A stretch of DNA of 64,000 bases from assembly GCA_949126835.1 (NCBI GenBank), contig OX421508.1:12087994-12151993 (forward strand). The letters are read 5' to 3'. Below the pieces are notes generated by a model. That model was not told the origin of the DNA. It saw only the letters and a list, made by a program, of their open reading frames with translations, and ran no database searches. The stretch comes from Anisus vortex (lineage: Eukaryota > Mollusca > Gastropoda > Planorbidae). This document shows positions 47,173 through 55,776 of this stretch, piece by piece. Positions within the stretch are counted from its first letter, which is position 1, and each line of letters opens with the position of its first letter. A program made the position numbers and the translations under genes.

Positions 47173-48420
47173 GGTAGACTGGGACAGCACGCCCTTTGAG
47201 GTAAAACGCCCCTTCACTATCCTGAGACCCCTAATGTATTTTTAAAAGTGGAATCGTCTTGTATATGTTCATTGACCTATTTAAGTTCACCATGTGCAAA
47301 TTCGTGCTTTTAACGTGAAAAATGTTCGAGTTATTTAAGAAAATCGTAAAGTGTACTCAAACTTAGTCTATAGTTTTCTGCATATTGTGTTAATGAAGTG
47401 AAAATTCTAGAAAGAACGTGTGCTGTTTGAAATTACATATCTATAAAGGTTAGTTACTTTTCATTCTTAACTAATATCTAGAATCATTTAGTTATCCCTC
47501 AGTGTTACATAAAAAACATAAAAGCAGAACACCCATGTTGGAGGTAAAAGGTTCCCATTGGCTTGGAGCAAGACGCCCCTGTCTCCGCCGCCATTTTTCC
47601 TTTTATAAAATGAGTAGGCCTATATGAAACCAAATGTTTGTTTATTTTACATTAATTAGATATTGCGTTTATCGGAAAAACAATTGTTTAGAAGTATATT
47701 TTAATAGCAATTTATTACCTTACTTTATATTTTTTTATTTATTAGATTTAGAATTTAGTAGGTAGCAGTTTATATAGTAGATAATATAAATAGCCTATAA
47801 GAATTAGTTTAGTTTTAAAGGGGAAAACCTAAATTACCGGTATATTAAATAGGGCCTACATATCCTAATATTAAGTAATATGTTGTTAATTTTCTAACAT
47901 TTAATAACAATTCCCTTCTTAAACATTTTATTTTAAATGTGATCTTTTTACAGATGTTTTGTAAATAGCTTACATTCGAAGGACACCAAGAGGACACTAT
48001 AACTATAATACAGAGGCTTTGTCAAATGCATTAACTGCACAATGATTTTTTGCTAGATCTTTTCTATTATTAGAAAATAATAAAAAGATGTGTTATGGTT
48101 AAGTTGATGTTATTAGTTATTGTTGTTTAATTTCAAGTTTGCATTTGTCTATACATCTATATCTAAGAATATCTTCAAAAATACCAATGGGGTAAGATGC
48201 CCCCTAAGGGGGCCTTATGCGCGGGGTAAGTTGCCCCTTTAAAAAAAATATTTGTATTTGAAATATTTCACCAAAGGATAATTACAATGTCTCTTGCGGT
48301 AGTATAAGTGTTACTACGTATATAAGTCAATCATATTAGGTGAAAAAATGTATAATATATCACACCATTTTCACAAAATTACAAATCTGCCTTAGAGGGG
48401 GCTGCCTGCCCCAGTCTACC
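47173..48420. mobile_element. TIR element with GGTAGACTGGG ends
   Basis: GGTAGACTGGGACAG at the left pairs with CTGCCCCAGTCTACC at the right, with TAT on both outer sides. Inside are several copies of a GCCCC-type phrase (CAAGACGCCCC, TAAGATGCCCC, TAAGTTGCCCC). No transposase was seen. Confidence 0.55.
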
Positions 48421-49314
48421 CTATGAACCCGAGCCGATTTGTGCTACTGAAGGACACTCGTAATACGTTATGCCCTGGACTATAGAGTCCGTTATGCCCT
48501 GGACTACAGAGTCCTTAGGGCTCGTCCGATATTTTTAGAGACATAAATTTGGTTTACTCATCGAAAAGTAACAATATTAGCCTTCTTAAAGCGCGCTGGT
48601 TTTCTGCTTCTCGGTCTTATACGTGTCGTGATCCAAAATTTGGTTATAAGAACTTAGCTAGGCCTACTAATGATAGGCTACCCACACAATTGAAAAGAAA
48701 GAAGAAAAGAATAGAAATAATATTGTCTTACAAAATTACATTTGTTAAGGATATAACCCTCGGACCTGGTGTTTCAAAAGCTAAGAGGAAATAATTAGAT
48801 AAGAATAGAGCTTTCTTAAGACGTAGGCTATTATAGAATCAGTGCTTTGTATTTGCGACAACACAGACACAGTATATTAATTAAAATGTTGGAAGTCTTT
48901 TTTTTTTTTTGGTTGTATCTCTCAAAAATGTCTATACTGGCGATTTATCTCGTCTTTTAAAGGAAGAAGAATGCAGACCTTTAGTAGGACGCAATAATCT
49001 TCTTTATAGAAGGAGCGTCTGTAAGGTAAATACGATAAGAAGCATTAGCGTTTATGCTATAAATACTTTTCGATACTAGTACTAGATGTTCATTCCGAAA
49101 ATTGTGCAGAATTTTTCAATAGTTAATAGTTAAATAGTTGCTATAGAAAGAATCGTGGATTGTGAAATAAAACTGCCGTATTATACAGTGTGTGTATCCT
49201 GAGACACAGGGTATTGTAAGACTTGATATGTGCGAATTCTTAGTTCTTCTATTAATCTGGAAAAATTGCTAAAAGTGGGGTCGTTTTCTTAACAGTTCGC
49301 CCGCCTCCCCCTAG
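48421..49314. other. Gene-free stretch with a SINE body trace
   Basis: A plus frame at 48549-48794 has no recognisable domain. At about 48985-49040 GCAATAATCTTCTTTATAGA followed by AGGAGCGTCTGTAA matches the body of the tRNA-derived SINE family without its head. Confidence 0.45.
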
Positions 49315-49935
49315 CGTCAAAACCTGGCTACGATCTTCAACTTCGTTTTACTTCTTTTTGTCCCACACAGACGCTTAGGACCACTTATTATTTGTAGTTT
49401 TTTTTCCTCTATTCATTTTTGTCAGTAGCTTATGTAGCCATTTTGGTTTTAAGTTAAGAAAGCAGAATCGTCAGTTCAAGGACTTTCGTCATTTTGTGTT
49501 CAGAGGCCGACAGATTAAGTCATCCGTCAATAGGCCTATATGTGAAGTTGCCCATTCAGGCACATTAAGGTAGGGAGACAATATTTCAGAAGTTTCCAGG
49601 AGTATTATAATAAAATAGGCAGCACTTGGCACATCCGGACTGTCACTACCTCTAAGCAAGAGAGGCTTTATTTTGCGCATCACTGTTATTTATCCCCCCT
49701 CTTCTATTTTGTCTTGAATAGTCTCCATATTTTTCTTGAAAGGACCCCACTATTCAGTCAGTTTAAATGTTTCACTTTGGTTAAATTCTTAAACTCTCTT
49801 ATTCATTTAAAAGCCATATTTTTGTGATTGAAAAGCTATTTATTATTTATTCTTTCTTTTAAAAATGTAACTAATGTAGGCCTACAAGGAATAACTAAAT
49901 CATCTGGATTTAGAAAATGGTCACATGACCCACAT
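49315..49935 (-). repeat. Inverted dispersed repeat, right copy
   Basis: Reverse-oriented partner of 44085-44965. The minus frame at 49489-49683 (62-64 codons) reads RKIKPLLLRGSDSPDVPSA then YFIIILLETSEILSPYLNVP. The same opening occurs in the other copy, whose frame ends sooner. Confidence 0.6.
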
Positions 49936-49936
49936 T

Positions 49937-50120
49937 CAGGGGTGCCACTTTTCCGGACTATCCCGGAAATCCGGATTCGCGAGGCTAAATATTTTTCGGC
50001 TCCGGATTCGCGAGATTCAATTTACTTTGGTTCCGGATTCGTGGGTTAAACAACAAAAAAATAATCTACGGGTCCGAAATTGCGGTACGAAACCCGATTC
50101 GGTGAGAATCGGATCCGCTA
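49937..50120. repeat. CCGGATTCG-repeat patch with hAT-like tip
   Basis: It opens CAGGGGTGCCACTTTTCCGG, resembling a hAT tip, and then repeats CCGGATTCG(C/T)G(A/G)G four times between 49971 and 50045. The opposite end was not found. Confidence 0.4.
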
Positions 50121-50293
50121 TAAATAGATTTAATAGACCTGGCAGGCATACTGTAAACCATACCTAGATAGGCCTACAGTATTAGCATATAAGCTTAGTT
50201 TAGTGAAATGTCACGCTATGTGGTTGGATTTTTTTTAATGATTGGAAAATAAGGTAGGCTACCTAAATTTTCTAGACGCCTAGATTTTTATCG

Positions 50294-51328
50294 TGTTGAG
50301 AAACGTAAATTCCCTACATTGTAATGTTAATAAACCAACTAAATCATTTAAGCGAATTGCGTTTAAACGATATAAAATATTTCTCAGCTCAAGGTTTCCC
50401 CCGGGTTTTTCCTAACCTAATTTGAGCATTATTGTTTTTTTATTAACCTCGATAAAAACATGAACTGCCCACGCACCTACAGCGTGTCAAGGCCGTCCGG
50501 TCTCTCCTTATTTTGTTAGAGCATTATTGCTTGTTCTTAATAAAAAACAATCTGATCACGCAGTCAGCACGCAGGCTTGATTAAAATTCTCGTGTCACTA
50601 GGCTGGCTGGATTTTCCAACGATTGACCCATAATATATTTCTACGCGATTCGACACTTTTAGGTTAGTTCTTGGCGTACATTCGATCTAGTAACATCAAA
50701 TATTCTCCGCTCTGAGGATCGTTTCTATTAAGAGTTGTATTATGGAAAATTTATTATTCTACTATTAACTACAATGCTATATGTTCATTGAGGATATTCA
50801 TTACTAATTGGAATATGTGTATTTCTTGATTGTGTATAGAATATTATTTGGATTCCTACTGGATTGATGTTGTAAATTAAACCAAATTTATCGTTGCTTT
50901 CTACACAACTTGGTTAACGTCAATATTTCAAAGTTATATACATGTGTGTATGTGTAATATTTATTCAACTATATTAATAATCTACACTACCACTCGACAT
51001 CGAGGTTCTTGCTGTATAATATGAGCCAATAGATAATTATACATGAAGTAAATCAACTGAAAACTCTAAAACTACGCTATGTGAATTGCCAGGGGATTAT
51101 AAGAACCAGGAATACTCTAGACAACTACAAATAAACTTCAGAATGATATAATAAGATCTTCACTAATACAAGGATACTCACACTAACAATAACAATACTT
51201 TAACTATCATTTTCGTAAATTGAATGGGGGCTCTAGCCGTAATAACATTATAAATTATAATTATACTTGTGTGATAAATAGAAGGTCTCATCCATGATTT
51301 ATTATGGTGAATAAATTGCCTTGTAATA
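50294..51328 (+). repeat. 5' LTR of element A
   Basis: About 1035 bp, defined by its inverted counterpart (61964 down to 61326, then 54980 down to 54577). It starts TGTTGAGAAACG (TGTTACGAAACG in the counterpart) and ends CCTTGTAATA; a canonical CA end is not seen, so the end may be off by a base or two. At 50927-50940 it preserves the intact target site where element C later entered the counterpart. Confidence 0.82.
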
Positions 51329-51733
51329 AAATGGGTTTTGCTCGTCAGTGATTTACTAACAAACGTTTAGAGGATTTACTTCAATTTCAAGAATCGTTAT
51401 ACTATTTACACAAACTATTTACAACTGCCGTAATACATACTCGTAACTTGGATGGATTGTGTTGGAAAATATGAACAATATACAATATACTAAAGATTGT
51501 GATTGAATTGAACATTGCTATTGAGAATCGGAAAACTTAACTATTCAGCCTGGAAAATTATCTTGTGTATTACCTTATCAAACAAAGTAACTCTAAGAAA
51601 GTATTATTTTTATGATCTTGTTGTGAAAAATCTGAACTGTGTGGTGTAGTGAATTATTCAAAGGACAGAAAGTAAGTTGGACTCTTTATTGTATTATTAA
51701 CAAGATTTATAGTAACTTTTAATAATATATAAA

Positions 51734-53626
51734 ATGGAAGCCACAAATAATCTTACATTGGATCCAGAGATATTTGATCTAACCTCAGAACAGCTTAATA
51801 AAATGTCAATGATACAATTAAAAGAATTGGCTAAATCATTGGGCATTTCTATCACAGAAACTAGGCCATCAAAAACTAAATTACTTCAAGAGGTAACTGA
51901 GTGCTTAAGAAAACAAGGTACACTAATTATTGAAGAAACTACTGCTAATGATAACATTAATGATGAATCAGATGATGAATTACTTTTTCCTATAACACAA
52001 AGAGTGAAGCATACAACTGGTGACTTAAGTGAAGAATTGAAATTTAAACTTGAGATGAGGAAGATGGAGATAGAATTGGAAACAGAAAACAAGAGATTAG
52101 AATTGGAAAGAGAAGACAAGAGAATTGAGATGGAAAGAGAAAACAAGAGAATTGAGTTAGAAATAGCAAGAGAGAAAATAGCAAGCCAAGAAAGAATTGA
52201 GCTAGCAAGGTCTCGTACGTCAAATCATTCGAATGCAAGCTCTGAAGCAGATGCAGAACGGTATAAGTTTAAGAAACATATTCCAGTTCTTGAAGATAAT
52301 TCGGTGGAAGAGTTCTTCATGATTTTCGAGAGAAACGCTAAAGACTATCAATTTCCCGAGGGCAAGAAAGCTATACTCCTACGCTCAGCTCTGAACAAAG
52401 GAAAGGCACTTTATGTTGTATTAAGTCTTACTGAAGAGGAATTGTATGATTATGAACTGATCAAGAATAGAGTACTGCTAAGTTATGCATTAACACCTGA
52501 AAAATATAGAAAAGTTTTTCGCGAGTCTAAGAAAGAACAGGAACAATCCCATGTTGATTTTCTAAGACAGAAAAAGAAATATTTTGAAAGATGGATTCGA
52601 TCCAAAGGTGTAAACAAAGACTTTGATAAATTAGCTAATCTTATGCTAATGGAAGACTTTAACAATAACATCAGAGGTGATGTAAGAATACATTTAGCAG
52701 ACAAAGGTGTAGAACAAGTAGAAACAGCAGCAGTAATGGCAGACAAATATGTTATTATCCATTCCAGCAATAAATTTACAACAGTTGATAAATCAAAATT
52801 CCAGAATCGAGATATGAAGGTAGAAAAGAAAACCATAAATCCAAATGAATCCTATCAATCAAAGAGACATCAGCAGAGCAATGAAGGTCCAACTAATTCC
52901 AAGCCAACCTGTAGCCATTGTAAACGAATTGGACATACTAAGGAAAAGTGCTGGATATTGAATGGGAACCCGAATAAAAAAAATGTTGTCTTATCGTATG
53001 TAGCAATGCCAAAGCAAAGAACTCATGTAAATGTAAAGAAGGATGTTAGAACTCAAACAGAGATACCTACTGCTAATGCAGATAACCTGACAAAACACAC
53101 GTATCTTGGAAACTTGAAACCAGAAATAGTTCCTGAAATAGAGACAATGGTTTTCAATAATTCTAATTCTAATCTGAGCTCCAAGGAGTCTATATCAGAT
53201 AGAACCACCATGAGTACTAAACATACCTCTTACAAAAATAACTTGGATACAGATCTCATCGATACTGAGATACCAAGCAATTGTTTACCATTCATTGAAG
53301 AAGGTACCGTGTCATCCATAATAAATGGTGTCACTAGTGAAAAGAACATCAGAATACTCCGTGATACAGGGGCTGAGGTTTCACTACTTTTAGAGAATAC
53401 TGTTCCTACGTCACAATCGACATATACAGGACAGGATCTTACTATTCAAGGTGTATCAAGGAAAAATGTACAAGTTCCTTTGCATCAAATACAGCTAAAG
53501 AGTGCGTACTTCACTGGAAATGTAGTTGTGGGTGTGTACAAATCACTTCCGTTTAAAGGCGTTTCTTTAATACTGGGAAATGATATTGCTGGAGATGTGG
53601 TGCATTCCATATCCAAGAAAAAATAA
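51734..53626 (+). CDS. Gag-protease polyprotein of element A
   Basis: 630 codons. Residues about 17-65 (MIQLKELAKSLGISITETRP) resemble a SAP-type helix-extension-helix. About 95-165 is a charged coiled coil of repeated E-R-E-N-K-R-I-E units. About 175-340 is a capsid with SCAN-like features (EKYRKVFRE ... HVDFLRQKKKYFERWIRS ... LMLMEDFNNNIRGDVRIHL). C393 begins a zinc knuckle CSHCKRIGHTKEKC (CX2CX4HX4C). D544 is the aspartic protease DTG (RDTGAEVSLLL). The frame stops at TAA (53624-53626), yet the same phase stays open beyond it into PICIVTRGMAQQQ. The ancestral product was therefore probably one Gag-PR-IN chain, and the TAA is either a nonsense mutation or a readthrough stop. Element C has no stop at the matching place. 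Confidence 0.85.
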   Translation: MEATNNLTLDPEIFDLTSEQLNKMSMIQLKELAKSLGISITETRPSKTKLLQEVTECLRKQGTLIIEETTANDNINDESDDELLFPITQRVKHTTGDLSEELKFKLEMRKMEIELETENKRLELEREDKRIEMERENKRIELEIAREKIASQERIELARSRTSNHSNASSEADAERYKFKKHIPVLEDNSVEEFFMIFERNAKDYQFPEGKKAILLRSALNKGKALYVVLSLTEEELYDYELIKNRVLLSYALTPEKYRKVFRESKKEQEQSHVDFLRQKKKYFERWIRSKGVNKDFDKLANLMLMEDFNNNIRGDVRIHLADKGVEQVETAAVMADKYVIIHSSNKFTTVDKSKFQNRDMKVEKKTINPNESYQSKRHQQSNEGPTNSKPTCSHCKRIGHTKEKCWILNGNPNKKNVVLSYVAMPKQRTHVNVKKDVRTQTEIPTANADNLTKHTYLGNLKPEIVPEIETMVFNNSNSNLSSKESISDRTTMSTKHTSYKNNLDTDLIDTEIPSNCLPFIEEGTVSSIINGVTSEKNIRILRDTGAEVSLLLENTVPTSQSTYTGQDLTIQGVSRKNVQVPLHQIQLKSAYFTGNVVVGVYKSLPFKGVSLILGNDIAGDVVHSISKKK

Positions 53627-54576
53627 TACCTTAATAAAAGTGAGAGCTTTATCAAACCTATATGCATCGTCACTAGAGGTATGGCCCAACAACAAAAGTC
53701 TGTCGAAACCATGTCAAAGTCAAAAATAGAACCAGAAATTGACCTACAGGCAACTTTCCTGGCTGACATCTTGAGTGGTCCCTCAGTCAAGACTACTGAA
53801 AGTAATTTGTCACCTCGACAATTACTCCTATTAGAACAGAATAGAGATTCAGGAATTAAACACCTGAAGAAAAAGGTGATAACTGAACAGGAGGCAGAAA
53901 CTAAAGGAAATGGGTTTTTTTCTGAAGGAAGGAATATTAATGCAAAAATGGAGAGATGTGAAATGTGATAATGACAATTGCAGAGAAGGAAGTCAGATTG
54001 TGGTACCAGCCATATATCGCAATGACATCTTACACATGGCTCATGACACACCATATGCTGGTCATCTAGGAGTGAACAAGACTTACCGTCGAATTCTTCC
54101 GTACTTCTATTGGCCTGGACTACATCGTGACGTCACAAAATACTGCAAGTCATGCAATACATGCCAGATAGTCGGTAAACCTAACCAGACTATACCGGTA
54201 GCACCTCTAAAGCCAATACCTGCCTTTGCAGAACCATTTAGCCACTTGCTAATAGACTGTGTAGGTCCTTTGCCTAAAACAAAGACAGGACACCAGTACT
54301 TATTCACTATAATGTGCACTGCCACGAGATATCCTGAAGCTATTCCGCTACGCACCATTAACGCAGATAAGATATCTGACGCACTAATTGCATTTTGTTC
54401 AAGATACGGTCTTCCATAAAACAATACAGTCAGACCAAGGATTTAACTTTACATCAAAGCTGTTTAACCAGGTCTTAAAGAAACTAGGCATCCAACATGC
54501 AACTTCAACTGCGTACCATCCGCAAAGCCAAGGTGCCCTAGAAAGATATCATCAGACTCTGAAAACCATGCTCCGC
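53627..54576 (+). pseudogene. Integrase region of element A, shifted and truncated
   Basis: The frame open after the gag stop runs to about 53968. At a run of seven T (53915-53921) the coding phase moves by one to the frame at 53910-54419. That frame has FFLKEGILMQKW, the zinc-binding IVVPAIYRNDILHMAHDTPY and CKSCNTCQIVGKPNQ (HHCC domain), and the core start LLIDCVGPLPKTKTGHQYLF. At 54416 one extra base relative to element B makes CCATAA, a stop. The rest of the core (SDQGFNF, ALERYHQ with the catalytic Glu) continues in the third phase until the LTR of element B at 54577. It is not functional. Confidence 0.85.
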
Positions 54577-54980
54577 TATTACAAGGCAATTTATTCACCA
54601 TAATAAATCATGGATGAGACCTTCTATTTATCACACAAGTATAATTATAATTTATAATGTTATTACGGCTAGAGCCCCCATTCAATTTACGAAAATGATA
54701 GTTAAAGTATTGTTATTGTTAGTGTGAGTATCCTTGTATTAGTGAAGATCTTATTATATCATTCTGAAGTTTATTTGTAGTTGTCTAGAGTATTCCTGGT
54801 TCTTATAATCCCCTGGCAATTCACATAGCGTACGTAGTTTTAGAGTTTTCAGTTGATTTACTTCATGTATAATTATCTATGTGGCTCATATTATACAGCA
54901 AGAACTTCGATGTCGAGTGGTAGTGTAGATTATTAATATAGTTGAATAAATATTACACATACACACATGTATATAACTTT
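54577..54980 (-). repeat. 3' LTR of element B, distal part
   Basis: Inverted match to 50927-51328, running from the junction with A's integrase (CTCCGC|TATTACAAGG) to the insertion point of C. The last four bases, CTTT, are the target duplication. Confidence 0.85.
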
Positions 54981-55604
54981 TGTTACGAATATCGGTCATA
55001 AATGAATGACGTAGTAAGGCATTGACCTCTTAACAAGTGCGTATCAGAGTCCAAAGCGACCAAGGTTTGACCTTTATGCCCTGAGGGCAGTTTAAATAAA
55101 ATAATTCGTTCAAATCCCGTGGAAATTGGGGGATAATTCTGGATCGTAGTAATTATAGAGAAAGAGGTTAAAATGCGTATTAAGACCCTGTAGAATCTTC
55201 GATGATCGTTTTCTTTGTAAAGTCCCGACCTCCTTAAAGTTAGTTCAGTTCGGAAGTTTGTCGAGTGAAGTCGCTATATTCATTTGTATATTGTATGCCA
55301 TTGTATTGAAACTTATGTTGCCATCAGTTGATGAAGTTTATTGATCGTTTAAATTGAGTCTACAATTTAAATAAAATTGTTTATTCAACAACTGGAGTTG
55401 TTTGATCTATCATTGTTGAGAAAGGTGTTGAAGATAATTATCACGAATATAACTACATTGCTGCATAGACCTGTCAGTCAAGGAACCCCTAGCTTGGGCT
55501 ACAGATTAGCAGAATCTAGAGACTTCTAATAAAGATACAACTATATTCATTGAATCCGATTTAACGAGTCGTAATAATAGTCAATCATATAGAGGTCCAT
55601 AACA
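54981..55604 (+). repeat. 5' LTR of element C
   Basis: 624 bp; starts TGTTACGAATATCGG, ends GAGGTCCATAACA. It has a TATA-like TTTAAATA at about 55092 and AATAAA near 55370. Confidence 0.93.
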
Positions 55605-55607
55605 GTT

Positions 55608-55625
55608 TGGGGTCTTCGTCCGATA
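55608..55625 (+). promoter_or_regulatory. Probable primer-binding site of element C
   Basis: TGGGGTCTTCGTCCGATA starts three bases after the LTR. It begins TGG and loosely resembles the tRNA-Pro type site; the matching tRNA was not determined. Confidence 0.45.
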
Positions 55626-55776
55626 TAGTTGTATAGTGAAGCATATATTCAAGTTGTGTTGTGTTGTGTGTTGGAGCAGTGACCTACTGAGCAAGCCTAA
55701 GAACGCTGAAATTATTCTTCCGATTGGAAAAACGTAAGTTGGAAGTTTACCACTTTATAAATCTCTTAACTAAAGA

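Larger units (their letters stand above)
50294..54576 (+). mobile_element. Element A: Gmr1-like Ty3/gypsy element, 5' part
   Basis: 5' LTR (50294-51328), primer-site candidate (from 51332), gag-protease frame (51734-53626) and integrase up to 54576, where a related element on the other strand interrupts it. Integrase directly follows protease, the order of Gmr1-like elements. The 3' remainder should lie right of the window. It is decayed by an in-frame stop and two frameshifts. Confidence 0.8.

Noticed and set aside
53485..54054. 189-codon minus frame opposite protease and integrase of A
   Set aside because: Shadow of the real plus-strand frames; no recognisable motif.
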